Made by a program: the position numbers and the translations under genes | The notes under the pieces: generated by a model | Told to the model about the DNA's origin: nothing | The model's input: the letters and a program-made list of their open reading frames with translations, nothing else | The model's database searches: none | Shown here: in pieces, positions 8,458 to 17,332 of the stretch | Layout of the letters: each line of letters begins with the position of its first letter | Numbering within the stretch: the stretch's first letter is position 1 | Assembly: GCA_018828125.1 (NCBI GenBank) | Contig: JAHJWB010000008.1 | Location: 37,685-101,684, forward strand | DNA length: 64,000 bases | Reading direction: 5' to 3' | Origin: Gammaproteobacteria bacterium | GTDB taxonomy: Bacteria; Pseudomonadota; Gammaproteobacteria; Burkholderiales; Burkholderiaceae_C

Positions 8458-9252
8458 CTACTGCCTGGCTTGATCTGCTACCAGCACGGGTGCCTCGCGA
8501 AACCGGTCTGGCATCAGCGTTTGAAGTTGCGTGATCTTGGGGCGGTCGTAGGTGGCGATGTAGATGGAGTGCGGATTGCGCGTGGCGTAGTCCTGGTGCT
8601 CTTCTTCCGCCGGATAAAACTGGGTGAGCGGCGCCAGGGTGGTGGCGATCTTGCGTGGCAGCAACTGGGTTGCATCCAGCTGGGCGATGTACTGCTGTGC
8701 AACCCGCTGCTCGTCGGGGTGGGCGTAAAAAATGGCAGAGCGGTACTGCGGCCCGTAGTCGGGCCCCTGGCGGTCGATTTCGGTGGGGTCGTGCGCCACC
8801 GAAAAGAAGATCTGCAGCAACTGCCCGTAGGTCACGACCTGGGGGTCGTAGGTGATGGCCACCGCCTCGGCATGGCCCGTTTTGCCCGAGCTGACATGCG
8901 GATACGTCGCGGTCTCCGGCGTGCCGCCTGCATATCCCGACACCGCGTTCAGCACACCGCGGGTGTGCTGAAAAACGGCTTGCACACCCCAGAAACAACC
9001 GCCTGCAAACACCACGGTGGACGTGGCCGGAGGGCTCACGGCCACTATGTCTACCGCCGGTGCGGGCAGTGCCACAGCGGGTTTGGCGCCCGATGTGGCG
9101 CCCGCGTACAGCAAGGCCCCCAGCATGAACACGCCCGCCAGCACTAGCATCTTGGATGCGAAGTTAGAGGGGGGCTTGGCTGCGGTGGCCGCACCAGTTG
9201 CGGGCGCAGGCGCACCAGGGCGGCGCGCAGATTTGTGGGGGGTATGTGGCAC
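8458..9252 (-). CDS. msrA: Membrane-anchored peptide methionine sulfoxide reductase MsrA
   Basis: 264 aa. It reduces methionine-S-sulfoxide in proteins. The catalytic motif GGCFWG has its cysteine at residue 86; the later conserved segments VSGYAGG, YPHVSSGKTGHAEAV and GPQYRSAIFY are present. Unlike the usual cytosolic enzyme of about 170-215 aa, it has an N-terminal extension of some 75 residues with one hydrophobic segment (about 33-51), a signal-anchor that would put the catalytic domain in the periplasm. Thus it is probably an envelope repair enzyme. C-terminal cysteines for recycling are not evident. The gene is convergent with the stress protein gene. Confidence 0.92.
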   Translation of the reverse strand: MPHTPHKSARRPGAPAPATGAATAAKPPSNFASKMLVLAGVFMLGALLYAGATSGAKPAVALPAPAVDIVAVSPPATSTVVFAGGCFWGVQAVFQHTRGVLNAVSGYAGGTPETATYPHVSSGKTGHAEAVAITYDPQVVTYGQLLQIFFSVAHDPTEIDRQGPDYGPQYRSAIFYAHPDEQRVAQQYIAQLDATQLLPRKIATTLAPLTQFYPAEEEHQDYATRNPHSIYIATYDRPKITQLQTLMPDRFREAPVLVADQARQ

Positions 9253-9326
9253 GGCGAAGGCTCCTGGACAATGGCCCGCACGGGGTGCCGGCCATGGCGG
9301 TCAGAGGCGCTGACCGCGCATGTAGT

Positions 9327-9479
9327 GTGGTGCTGCGCGCTATACAGCACTTAAAACCACGTCTTTTCGGCCATGGCTGCGTTGCAAATCCGCGCGATAC
9401 CTAGGTATCGCTGTGGTTTGCGCCTTGTCCTGACCAAAAATCCATTGGTTTTAAAGTGCCGTCAAGCGCGCAACACCAC
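9327..9479. repeat. Nested palindromic element, copy A
   Basis: A 153-bp stretch whose two ends are inverted copies of each other over about 33 bp (starting GTGGTGCTGCGCGC and ending GCGCGCAACACCAC, with AGCACTTAAAACCA against TGGTTTTAAAGTGC inside). The core holds the perfect palindrome GCGATACCTAGGTATCGC at 9394-9411 and a segment conserved with copy B at 28979-29139. It lies between msrA and a Bug gene. Confidence 0.8.
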
Positions 9480-9489
9480 ACCAGGCACC

Positions 9490-10473
9490 TTACTCGATCT
9501 TGGCGCCGGACGCTTCCACAATGCCCTTCCACTGCACGTATTCCTTGTTCAGCAGTGCGCCGAACTGGGCAGGAGAAAGGGCCTGTGGCTCGGCGCCCTG
9601 GGCCTGGATGGCGGCCTTCATGTCGGGCGTGGCCAGCAGCTTGTTGACTTCGTTGTTGATGGCGGTCACCACGGGGGCGGGCGTACCAGCCGGGGCAAAC
9701 ACGCCATACCAGGTGCTCACGTCAAAGTCCTTGTAGCCTGACTCGCCCACGGTGGGCACGTCCGGTAGCGACGAGCTGCGCTTGGCCGACGTCACGGCCA
9801 GCGGGCGCAGCTTGCCCGACTTGATCTGGCCCATGGCCGAAGGCAGCGACGACACCAGCAGGTCCACGTTGCCTGCAAGGGCATCCATCAGCGCCGGGTT
9901 CGATCCCTTGTAGGGGATGTGGCTCAGCTTGACGCCAGCGGCTTTCTCGAAAAGGTCGCCCGCCAGGTGGATGGAGGTGCCGTTGCCGGGCGAGCCGTAA
10001 GTGATGGTGCCGGGGGCGGCCTTGGCGGCAGCCACCACATCGGCCAGCGTCTTGTACTTGGAGTTCACGCTGGTGGCGATGACCACGGGCGTCCACGCCA
10101 CGTGCGCGACGGCGGTCAGGTCTTTGGTGGGGTCCCAGGGCAGGTTCTTGTACAGCCAGGGGCCGATCACCAGGTTGTCTTTCTGGCCCATGACCAGGTC
10201 GTAACCTGTCGGTGCTGCCTTGACGGCTTCGCCAATGCCGATGGTGCCGCCAGCGCCTGCCTTGTTGTCGGCCACCACTGTCCACTTGGCGCTTTCGGTG
10301 AGTTTGGTGGCGACCAAGCGCGACAGGATGTCAGTGCCGCCGCCGGGCGGGAAGGGCACGATCAGGCGGATCGGTTTGCTGGGGTAGGCCGCAGCCGGGG
10401 CAGGCGCTTGGGCGTGGGCCGTGGTGCCCACGGCAAAAGCGAGCGCGGTCAATGAAAGCAGGGTGCGAATCAT
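9490..10473 (-). CDS. Bug/TctC-family periplasmic solute-binding protein
   Basis: 327 aa from the ATG at 10473, chosen because GGAG lies upstream and because it puts the signal peptide (MIRTLLSLTALAFAVGTTAHAQA) at the N-terminus. Mature part starts AAYPSKPIRLIVPFPPGGGTD, the family hallmark, followed by the conserved VDN-like loop (VADNKAGAGGTIG), GSPGNGTSIHLAG and HIPYKGSNPALMDALAG. These proteins bind carboxylates or other small acids in the periplasm. No TctA/TctB transporter genes are beside it. It lies 175 bp downstream of the thiolase on the same strand, which suggests a link to acid catabolism but not a defined ligand. Confidence 0.92.
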   Translation of the reverse strand: MIRTLLSLTALAFAVGTTAHAQAPAPAAAYPSKPIRLIVPFPPGGGTDILSRLVATKLTESAKWTVVADNKAGAGGTIGIGEAVKAAPTGYDLVMGQKDNLVIGPWLYKNLPWDPTKDLTAVAHVAWTPVVIATSVNSKYKTLADVVAAAKAAPGTITYGSPGNGTSIHLAGDLFEKAAGVKLSHIPYKGSNPALMDALAGNVDLLVSSLPSAMGQIKSGKLRPLAVTSAKRSSSLPDVPTVGESGYKDFDVSTWYGVFAPAGTPAPVVTAINNEVNKLLATPDMKAAIQAQGAEPQALSPAQFGALLNKEYVQWKGIVEASGAKIE

Positions 10474-10648
10474 GGTGAGTTTGTCTCCGTCGGTTTCATG
10501 GAATGGTGCGGACGCGCTGCGCGCATCCGGCTTGGCTGGTCTTGATGCCTGCACGCGGGGATGATCGCCGATCCTCCCCAGCGCTTGCCTTGCCCATACG
10601 GGGTGGCAGCATCGTCACTGGCGATGGCCGCCGGTGCCGTGCCAGTCC

Positions 10649-11833
10649 CTAGATGCGTTCAAAAATCGCCGCAATGCCCTGGCCGCCGCCGATGCACATC
10701 GTCACCAGCGCGTAGCGGCCCTGAATGCGTTGCAACTCGTGTATTGCCTTGACGGTGATGAGAGCACCGGTGGCGCCAATGGGGTGACCCAGCGAAATGC
10801 CCGAGCCGTTGGGGTTGACCTTGGCGGGGTCCAGGCCCAGGTCCTTGGTCACCGCGCAGGCCTGCGCAGCAAAGGCTTCGTTGGCTTCGATCACGTCCAG
10901 GTCGTTGACGGTGAGGCCCGCTTTTTTCAGCGCCAGCTGCGTGGCAGGCACGGGGCCAATGCCCATGTACTTGGGGTCTACACCTGCGTGGGCGTAGGCC
11001 ACCAGGCGGGCCAGGGGCTTGGCGCCCCGGGCCTTGGCGGCGCCGGCTTCCATCAGCACCACGGCAGCGGCGGCGTCGTTGATGCCCGATGCATTGCCTG
11101 CGGTCACCGTGCCGTTTTCCTTGATGAACACGGGCTTGAGCTTGGCCAGGTCTTCCATGGTTGCACCGGGGCGAAAGTGCTCGTCGGTGGCGTACTGCAC
11201 GTCACCCTTCTTGCTCTTCAGGGTGACGGGCACGATCTGGTCCTTGAACACGCCCGCCTGCGTCGCACGCTCTGCGCGGTTGTGGCTTTCAACGGCCAGC
11301 TTGTCCTGGTCTTCGCGGCTGATGCCCCACTTGGCGGCGATGTTCTCGGCCGTCACGCCCATGTGGATATTGTGGAAGGGGTCGTGCAGCGCGCCGATCA
11401 TCATGTCCACCATCTTGGTGTCACCCATGCGGGCGCCCCAGCGCATGTTCAGGCTGGCAAAGGGCACCCGGCTCATGTTCTCGGCACCGGCGCCAATCGC
11501 CACGTCGGTGTCGCCCAGCAGGATGGACTGGCTGGCGTTGACGATGGCCTGCAGGCCCGAGCCACACAGGCGGTTGACGTTGTAGGCGGGCGTGCCTTCG
11601 CCGCAACCGCCGTTGATGGCCGCCACGCGCGACAGGTACATGTCCTTGGGCTCGGTGTTGACCACATGGCCGAACACCACATGGCCCACGTCCTTGCCTT
11701 CCACGTTGGCGCGTGCAAGCGATTCGCGCACCACCAGCGCGCCCAGTTCGGTGGGCGGTACGTCCTTCAGGCTGCCGCCAAAGGTGCCAATGGCGGTGCG
11801 CACTGCGCTGACGACTACGACTTCACGGGTCAT
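10649..11833 (-). CDS. Acetyl-CoA acetyltransferase / beta-ketothiolase
   Basis: 394 aa, typical thiolase length. It catalyses thiolytic cleavage of 3-oxoacyl-CoA or condensation of two acyl-CoAs. Catalytic residues are intact: nucleophile C90 in NRLCGSGLQ, the histidine in SLGHPIGATGA, and the C-terminal cysteine in MCIGGGQG. The sequence start MTREVVVVSAVRTAIGTFGG resembles the broad-range BktB/PhaA-type enzymes of Cupriavidus and Comamonadaceae. RBS GGAGG just upstream of ATG. Repeat copy 2 lies in its leader. No other polyhydroxyalkanoate genes are near, so degradation versus biosynthesis cannot be decided. Confidence 0.93.
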   Translation of the reverse strand: MTREVVVVSAVRTAIGTFGGSLKDVPPTELGALVVRESLARANVEGKDVGHVVFGHVVNTEPKDMYLSRVAAINGGCGEGTPAYNVNRLCGSGLQAIVNASQSILLGDTDVAIGAGAENMSRVPFASLNMRWGARMGDTKMVDMMIGALHDPFHNIHMGVTAENIAAKWGISREDQDKLAVESHNRAERATQAGVFKDQIVPVTLKSKKGDVQYATDEHFRPGATMEDLAKLKPVFIKENGTVTAGNASGINDAAAAVVLMEAGAAKARGAKPLARLVAYAHAGVDPKYMGIGPVPATQLALKKAGLTVNDLDVIEANEAFAAQACAVTKDLGLDPAKVNPNGSGISLGHPIGATGALITVKAIHELQRIQGRYALVTMCIGGGQGIAAIFERI

Positions 11834-11860
11834 GGGGAGGTCCTTTCAGATGAATTTCAG

Positions 11861-11910
11861 GTCAAATTGGCCGCTAGCGCTTATCCAGTAAGCGTTAGAA
11901 GCTATAAATT
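11861..11910. repeat. Short palindromic intergenic repeat, copy 2
   Basis: Reverse-orientation copy: CAAATTGGCCGCTAGCGCTTA-TCCAG-TAAGCGTTAGAAGCTAT. The stem GCTAGCGCTTA/TAAGCGTTAG carries one changed pair. It lies 28 bp upstream of the thiolase start. Confidence 0.75.
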
Positions 11911-11990
11911 TGTGAGTAAACAAGCAATCGTCCTTTGGCTTGGCTTGGTTTCGCCAATAGCCTTTGGACGGAGGGCGCACCACGCCAGCG

Positions 11991-12067
11991 CCACCGTGGA
12001 ACCGGCTTTGCCGGGCCACGGGTGGCGTCCCCCTTCGGGGGAAGACGTGAAGCGGCTCAGGGGGGTC
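11991..12067. repeat. GC-rich intergenic repeat family 2, copy 1
   Basis: CCGTGGAACCGGCTTTGCCGG then GGGTGGCGTCCCCCTTCGGGGG, ending GCGGCTCAGGGGGG. The order and bases match the stretch at 48741-48832. It contains the hairpin CCCCCTTCGGGGG and abuts the stop codon of the SDR gene. Confidence 0.7.
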
Positions 12068-12827
12068 ATACATCCCGAACGTCGGCCACTGGATTGGTGC
12101 CAAAGTCCGCGCGTTCCAGCCACCCCAGCACGCGGGTAGCGGCGTCGGTCGGCGATGTGAGCTGGCCGCCCGTCTTGAGGTTGGCGAAATTCTCACGGTC
12201 GGGGAACGCTGTGGGGTCAGCGCCGCGCAGCTGCACCTGCATGTCGGTGTCGATCACGCCCGGTGCCAAAGAGCAGACCTTGGCGCCGTGGGGCTTGAGC
12301 GCTTCATCCAGTGCCACGCAGCGCGTGAAATGGTCCATGCCCGCCTTGGCCGCGCAGTACGCCGCTTGCGACGCCATGGCGCGGCGGCCCAGGCCCGAAG
12401 AAATGTTGAGCACCTTGCGTGGCACCGTCCAGCTGTCCGTGGCGCCCAGGAAGGCGGCGGTCAGCTGCATGGGTGCTTCCAGTCCCACACGCAGTGCTTG
12501 GGCCAGGTCGTCGGCGTCACTGTGTGAGAGCGGCGCAATGCGCGGGATCATGCCCGCGTTGTTGATCAACGTGGCGCTGGCAAACGCCTGCGGGCCCTGG
12601 GCGGCCAGCCAGGCCTGCAGCTTGTGCGCAGCCTGCTCGCCTTGCGAGAGGTCGTGCTGCCATTGTTCGATGGTGACGCCAGCGGCTTTGGCTTCGGTCG
12701 TCAGGTCGGCGTTGGCGCTGCGGGCAATGCAGATCAGCGTGTTGCCGCTGCGCAGAAGTTGCTGGGCCATGGCCAGGCCCATGCCGCGCGATGCGCCGGT
12801 GAGGATGTAGAGGTGGTTTTGAGGCAT
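12066..12827 (-). CDS. Short-chain dehydrogenase/reductase
   Basis: 253 aa, cytosolic NAD(P)H-dependent oxidoreductase of the classical SDR fold. Cofactor motif TGASRGMG near residue 10, NNAG at the end of the fourth strand, and catalytic Ser-Tyr-Lys in ISSGLGRRAMASQAAYCAAK. It resembles the sepiapterin/benzil reductase (YueD-like) branch, with a long loop before the catalytic serine. It is transcribed after the MarR gene (49 bp gap) on the same strand. Substrate unknown. Confidence 0.9.
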   Translation of the reverse strand: MPQNHLYILTGASRGMGLAMAQQLLRSGNTLICIARSANADLTTEAKAAGVTIEQWQHDLSQGEQAAHKLQAWLAAQGPQAFASATLINNAGMIPRIAPLSHSDADDLAQALRVGLEAPMQLTAAFLGATDSWTVPRKVLNISSGLGRRAMASQAAYCAAKAGMDHFTRCVALDEALKPHGAKVCSLAPGVIDTDMQVQLRGADPTAFPDRENFANLKTGGQLTSPTDAATRVLGWLERADFGTNPVADVRDV

Positions 12828-12876
12828 CCCGCCATGTTACTGCGCAGTACGCCGGGTCGCGCATTGCCGCGCATTG

Positions 12877-13392
12877 CTATTGACCTGTGGGTGACTCCAG
12901 CGCCGCCAGCAGCAGGGCCAGGCGGGCTTCCAGCGCGGCCAGGTCCGCCGCCTTCAACGGCGCCAGGATGTGGTGTTCGTTGGCCACGTGGGCGTCTACC
13001 GCGCGGTCGATCAACGCCAAGCCTTCGGGCGTGAGCTGAACCAGAGAGCTGCGCGCGTCCTCGGGGTTGGGCAGGCGGGTGATCCAGCCTTGCGCTTCCA
13101 GCTTGCCCATGCGGTGCGTCATCGTGCCCGACGTGACCATGAGCGTGGAAAACAGCGTGGTGGGCGCCAGGCAGTACGGTGCGCCACTGCGCCGCAGGGT
13201 GGCCAGCACGTCAAACTCCCAGCCGCTCAGGTTAAACGCGGCAAAGGTCTCATCCAGTCGCCGCTGCAGCAGAGCGGCACAGCGCTTGATGCGGCCAATG
13301 GTGCCCATGGGGCTCACATCCAGATCGGGGCGTTCGCGGTGCCATTGGGCCAGGATCGCGTCTACGGCATCGGGCTTACGTTCGGTGGCCAT
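12877..13392 (-). CDS. MarR-family transcriptional regulator
   Basis: 171 aa. Winged-helix MarR fold: LSGWEFDVLATLRRSGAPYCLAPTTLFSTLMVTSGTMTHRMGKLEAQGWITRLPNPEDARSS contains the recognition helix and the wing with its conserved DARS. The protein is divergent from an EamA-type exporter, and two related palindromes fill the 74-bp gap, an arrangement typical of a MarR repressor controlling itself and its exporter. A small phenolic or drug-like ligand would be expected from the family. Confidence 0.93.
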   Translation of the reverse strand: MATERKPDAVDAILAQWHRERPDLDVSPMGTIGRIKRCAALLQRRLDETFAAFNLSGWEFDVLATLRRSGAPYCLAPTTLFSTLMVTSGTMTHRMGKLEAQGWITRLPNPEDARSSLVQLTPEGLALIDRAVDAHVANEHHILAPLKAADLAALEARLALLLAALESPTGQ

Positions 13393-13412
13393 GGGTTCTT
13401 GGTGCTTTATTT

Positions 13413-13428
13413 ATCTTGATTTCAAGAT
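13413..13428. promoter_or_regulatory. MarR operator candidate 1
   Basis: ATCTTGA-TT-TCAAGAT, a perfect 16-bp palindrome in the divergent MarR/EamA intergenic region. Confidence 0.7.
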
Positions 13429-13447
13429 TGTATGGTAGAGTTATTTG

Positions 13448-13461
13448 TCTTGAATTGAAGA
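13448..13461. promoter_or_regulatory. MarR operator candidate 2
   Basis: TCTTGAATTGAAGA, an imperfect copy of the first site, centred 34 bp (about three helical turns) away and overlapping the EamA leader. Confidence 0.6.
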
Positions 13462-13466
13462 TAAAA

Positions 13467-14384
13467 ATGCCTTCTCAACGTTCCTCCCCCTGGCTGGATG
13501 CATTCATCACGGCCTTCGGCCCCGTCATCTGGGGCTCCACCTACATCGTGACCACCGAACTGCTGCCGCCGGACCGCCCGTTCACCGCCGCATTGCTGCG
13601 CACGCTGCCTGCCGGGCTTCTGCTGGTGCTGTGGTGCCGCCGCTGGCCCGTGTGGGGTGACTGGGTGGGCTGGCGGCGGCTGATGGTGCTGTCGGCACTG
13701 AACATTGGGGTTTTTCAGGCGCTGCTGTTTGTGGCGGCTTACCGCCTGCCGGGTGGCGTGGCGGCGGTGGTCGGCGCGATTGGGCCGCTGGTGGTGATGG
13801 GGCTGGTCTGGGCGCTCGACCATCGGCGCCCGCCGGGCATGGCGCTGGGGGCGGGCGCCTTGGGGGTGGCGGGCATGGCGGCGCTGTTGCTGTCGCCGGG
13901 TGCGCGGTGGGACATGGTGGGTGTGGCCGCTGCGCTGGTGGGCACGGTGTGCATGGCGGCTGGCACGTTCTGGTCGCGGCGCTGGCAGTCTGACTTGCCG
14001 GTGCTGGCGTTTGCCGGGTGGCAGTTGTTGGCGGGGGGGGTGATGCTGGCGCCCGTGGCCTGGGCGGCAGACCCGCCGCTGCCCGCGCTCACCGTCACCC
14101 ACATTGGCGGGTATGTGTATTTGAGCGGGGTGGGTGCATTGCTGGCCTATGCCTTGTGGTTCAGGGGCATCGCGCGCTTGCCTTCGGTGGCGGTGTCGTC
14201 GCTGGCACTGCTCAGCCCCGTCACGGCGGTGCTGCTGGGTTGGGTCTTGCTGGGGCAAGCCATGAGCGGCGTGGCATTGGTGGGCATGCTGGTGGTGCTG
14301 GGCAGCATCTTGGCCGTGCAGTGGGCGATGTCACCGCCTGTGGACCCGGTCGCATCGCCGGGTGGCGATAAGTCGCCCGGCTGA
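13467..14384 (+). CDS. EamA/RhaT-family (DMT) transporter
   Basis: 305 aa from the ATG at 13467. Ten hydrophobic helices in two EamA repeats: the first starts FGPVIWGSTYIVTTELLPP, the second DMVGVAAALVGTVCMAAGTFWSRRW. The family exports amino acids, metabolites or drugs from the cytoplasm. The in-frame start at 13416 would begin inside operator 1, so 13467 is preferred. It is divergent from its probable repressor and ends 2 bp before repeat copy 3. Confidence 0.9.
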   Translation: MPSQRSSPWLDAFITAFGPVIWGSTYIVTTELLPPDRPFTAALLRTLPAGLLLVLWCRRWPVWGDWVGWRRLMVLSALNIGVFQALLFVAAYRLPGGVAAVVGAIGPLVVMGLVWALDHRRPPGMALGAGALGVAGMAALLLSPGARWDMVGVAAALVGTVCMAAGTFWSRRWQSDLPVLAFAGWQLLAGGVMLAPVAWAADPPLPALTVTHIGGYVYLSGVGALLAYALWFRGIARLPSVAVSSLALLSPVTAVLLGWVLLGQAMSGVALVGMLVVLGSILAVQWAMSPPVDPVASPGGDKSPG

Positions 14385-14385
14385 T

Positions 14386-14440
14386 TGCTATCAGGGTAAT
14401 AGCTGCTCGCGCTTATGGGATAAGCGCTAGAGGCCAATTC
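14386..14440. repeat. Short palindromic intergenic repeat, copy 3
   Basis: GCTATCAGGGTAATAGCTGCTCGCGCTTA-TGGGA-TAAGCGCTAGAGGCCAATTC in the gap between two convergent genes, where it can serve as a bidirectional terminator. Confidence 0.75.
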
Positions 14441-14442
14441 GA

Positions 14443-15111
14443 CTAAAAATCTGGCGCTGAGTGGAGGGTGATCCGCTCACCCGTCGCCGGGTGCGTGAAG
14501 TCCAGGTGGCAGGCGTGCAGCAACAGGCGCGGCGACTGGGCGTGTGTGGTGGCGTCGGCATACAGCGCATCGCCCAGGATGGCGTGGCCCACCGCAGCCA
14601 GGTGCACGCGCAGCTGGTGGGTGCGGCCGGTGATGGGCTGTAGTTCGACGCGTGCGGTCTGCGCCCCGGGGTCATGGCTCAGCGCGCGCCAGCGGGTGAG
14701 GCTGGGTTTGCCTGCGGCGGCGTTGATGATGCGAAGCGGGCGACGCTCCCAGTCCGCGGCGATGGGCAGGTCGATCTCGTTCCAGGCGTTGTCTTCACCC
14801 GTTGCGCCCATCAGTCCCTGCACCACGGCCTGGTAGCGCTTGTGCACCTGGCGTTCGGCAAAAGCGTGGCTCAGGCGGCGTTGCGCGTCGATGTGGCGCG
14901 CCATCAGCACCAGCCCCGACGTGGCCTGGTCCAGCCGGTGCACGATCAGCGCACCCGGCCAGCGGCGCTGCGCACGGGCGCTCAGGCAATCCTGTTTGTC
15001 AGGCCCGCGCCCCGGTACACACAGCAGGCCCGGGGGTTTTTGCAGCACCAACAGGTCGGCATCTTCATACACCGCCTGCACGCTGCCCGCCAACGGCTCA
15101 GGCAGGGTCAT
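14443..15111 (-). CDS. rluA: RluA-family RNA pseudouridine synthase
   Basis: 222 aa, the short form without an S4 domain, like RluA, which modifies 23S rRNA and some tRNAs. The catalytic aspartate is in VHRLDQATSGLVL; the second conserved block is ELQPITGRTHQLRVHLAAVGH. Its start overlaps the last 14 bp of the upstream histidine kinase gene, implying translational coupling or at least cotranscription. Assignment to RluA rather than another short RluA-like enzyme (TruC, RluE do differ) rests on size only. Confidence 0.88.
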   Translation of the reverse strand: MTLPEPLAGSVQAVYEDADLLVLQKPPGLLCVPGRGPDKQDCLSARAQRRWPGALIVHRLDQATSGLVLMARHIDAQRRLSHAFAERQVHKRYQAVVQGLMGATGEDNAWNEIDLPIAADWERRPLRIINAAAGKPSLTRWRALSHDPGAQTARVELQPITGRTHQLRVHLAAVGHAILGDALYADATTHAQSPRLLLHACHLDFTHPATGERITLHSAPDF

Positions 15112-17332
15112 GGCCTGCGATCAGCCGCTGCACGGTCGCGCAGAGTTCTTCCACGTCGTTGGGTTTGTGGATCAACGCCTGCGCGCCTTCGGCCAGGGCG
15201 GCTTGTTCGATCTCTGCCGTGACGTAGCCCGAGGCGAGGGCTACGGGCAGGTCTGGGCGGATCAGACGGGCCTCTCGCACCAGGTCCACACCGCAGAAGC
15301 CGGGCATGTTGTAGTCGGTCACCAGCAGGTCGTAGCAATGCGGGGCGGCGTTCAGCGCAGCCTGGGCCTCGTGCGGATCGGTGTATCCACTCACCTCATA
15401 CCCGCGCCGACGCAGCAGGCGCTGCACCAGAAACACCAGCGCCTGGTCATCGTCCACATACATCACGTGGGGCTTGCGCGGCGGTGGGTCGCAGTCAGAA
15501 GGCCCTGCCATGGTGGGGGTGGCCGCCACGGGGCTGGCGGCGCTGGGCGCAGGGGGTGTGGCCGCGGGGTCGGCGCGCCCCGTCACCACCGGAAAATACA
15601 GCGTGAACTTGCTGCCGTGGCCGGGCGTGCTTTGCACGTCCACCCCGCCTTCGTGCGTGCGCATCACACCATGCACCACCGCCAGGCCAAGGCCGGTGCC
15701 CTGGCCCACGGGTTTGGTGGTGAAGAAGGGTTCAAAAATGCGCTCCAGCGTGGCGGCGTCCATGCCTGGGCCGCTGTCGCGCACGGTCAGGGCTACGTAG
15801 TCGACAGGCGCCAGACCCAGCCGTTCGCTCAGCCGGTGGTCAGGCTGCACAGTGGCGGCCTCGACATGGATGCTGCCGCGCTCGGCGCCTTGGCTCTGGA
15901 TGGCGTGAACGGCGTTGGTGCACAGGTTGAGCAGGGCCTGTTCGACCTGCGTGGCGTCTGCCAGCACGGGAGGCAGGCCCACTTGCAACTGCATGTGCAG
16001 TTCGATGGCAGGCGGCAGGGTGACGCGCAGCAGGCGCTCGGTGTCGTGCGCCACTTCGGCCAGTGACACGGCCGAGCGCTGGGGCGGTTCGTTGCGGCTG
16101 AAGGTGAGGATCTGCCGAACAAGGTCGCGCGCGCGGCGGCCGGCCTTGTCGATCTCCAGCAGGCTCTCCAGCACGGTCGACCCCGGTGCCTGGCCAGCGC
16201 AGTCGGCCTTGGCCAGCTCGACATTGCCAAGGATGGCACCCAGGATGTTGTTGAAGTCGTGCGCAATGCCGCCTGCCATGGTCCCCACGGCCTGCATCTT
16301 GTGCGACTCGCGCAGTTGCGCTTCCAGCTCACTGCGGTGCGCCTCGGCCTTTTTGCGGCCGGTCAGGTCGCGGGCAAACACGGTGGTGGTCTCGCCATCC
16401 GCATGGCGCTCGAATGACACGCTCACTTCTACCGCCAGCTCTTTGCCGCTGGCGGTCAGCGCCGTCATTTCGCCCAGCAGGGCCTGGGTGGTGAGCTGGG
16501 CAAACGCCAGGGCCTGTGCAGCATCGGGCAAAAAACGGTCGAGCGGGCTGCCCATGGCATCGCTGGCGCTGCACTGAAAGAGCGCCGCTGCCGTGGGGTT
16601 GAACACGGTGATCCGCTGGTACTGGTCGACGCATAGGATGGCGTCCAGCGCCGAGTTGATGATGGCCTCCAGCCGCTTTTCGCTGGCGCGGATCTGCTCG
16701 TTGCGCTGCTGCAGCGTGACGGCGCTTTGCTGCAACGCCTGGCGCTCGGCCAGCAGTGGGCCCTGGTCAATCACCGCGCACAGGAACTGGGGCAAGGGCG
16801 GGCCGCTGGTCTGGGGCGCCTCGATGTGCGCAATGTGCAGATCGCCCGTGATGTGCGTGTCGGCGCTGATCGCAAACACCACCTCTTTCACTTCGCTGCG
16901 GCCCAGGTCCTGTGCCAGCGCAAAGGCCTCGCGCACGCGCTTGGCGTCTTGGCGGCGTACAAAAGGCATCAGGGCCGTAAGCGGGCGGTCGCGTTCGCTG
17001 GGCTGGAACGAGCGGTGCGCCATGGAGTTGGCCTGCACCACCATGTCGTGCTCATCCACCACCATCAAGGCCAGGGGCACGCTGGCAAACAGGGTTTCGA
17101 ACCGTTCGGATGCGCTTTCAGCCACGGTCTGGCTGTAGCGCAGGACCTTGTTCTGGCTCTCCAGTTCGGCCTGGTACGCGCGCAGTTCTGCGACCAGGCT
17201 GTCCGCCGATGTGCCGGTCGCGCTGGCGGAAGATGCCGCGGAGGAAGTGGGAGCGGTGGCCGCGCGCGCAGGCGCCGACTGGGCGGGCTGCCGTCCAGCC
17301 GGTTCCAGAAAAGACAGATCGGGTTCGCTCAT
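15098..17332 (-). CDS. PAS hybrid histidine kinase with C-terminal receiver
   Basis: 744 aa from the ATG at 17332 (an upstream GTG at 17359 is possible). No membrane segment, so a soluble sensor. Order: Ala/Ser-rich N-terminus, PAS about 75-185, PAS about 215-335, HisKA with phospho-acceptor H358 in GGIAHDFNNILG, HATPase with NLCTNAVHAI, DSGPGM and GTGLGLAVV, a Pro/Ala linker, and a receiver with phospho-acceptor D673 in LLVTDYNMPG and conserved lysine in IHKPND. This is the NtrB/FixL-like HDFNN class of kinase. No separate response regulator is adjacent; output partner unknown. Overlaps rluA by 14 bp. Confidence 0.9.
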   Translation of the reverse strand: MSEPDLSFLEPAGRQPAQSAPARAATAPTSSAASSASATGTSADSLVAELRAYQAELESQNKVLRYSQTVAESASERFETLFASVPLALMVVDEHDMVVQANSMAHRSFQPSERDRPLTALMPFVRRQDAKRVREAFALAQDLGRSEVKEVVFAISADTHITGDLHIAHIEAPQTSGPPLPQFLCAVIDQGPLLAERQALQQSAVTLQQRNEQIRASEKRLEAIINSALDAILCVDQYQRITVFNPTAAALFQCSASDAMGSPLDRFLPDAAQALAFAQLTTQALLGEMTALTASGKELAVEVSVSFERHADGETTTVFARDLTGRKKAEAHRSELEAQLRESHKMQAVGTMAGGIAHDFNNILGAILGNVELAKADCAGQAPGSTVLESLLEIDKAGRRARDLVRQILTFSRNEPPQRSAVSLAEVAHDTERLLRVTLPPAIELHMQLQVGLPPVLADATQVEQALLNLCTNAVHAIQSQGAERGSIHVEAATVQPDHRLSERLGLAPVDYVALTVRDSGPGMDAATLERIFEPFFTTKPVGQGTGLGLAVVHGVMRTHEGGVDVQSTPGHGSKFTLYFPVVTGRADPAATPPAPSAASPVAATPTMAGPSDCDPPPRKPHVMYVDDDQALVFLVQRLLRRRGYEVSGYTDPHEAQAALNAAPHCYDLLVTDYNMPGFCGVDLVREARLIRPDLPVALASGYVTAEIEQAALAEGAQALIHKPNDVEELCATVQRLIAGHDPA

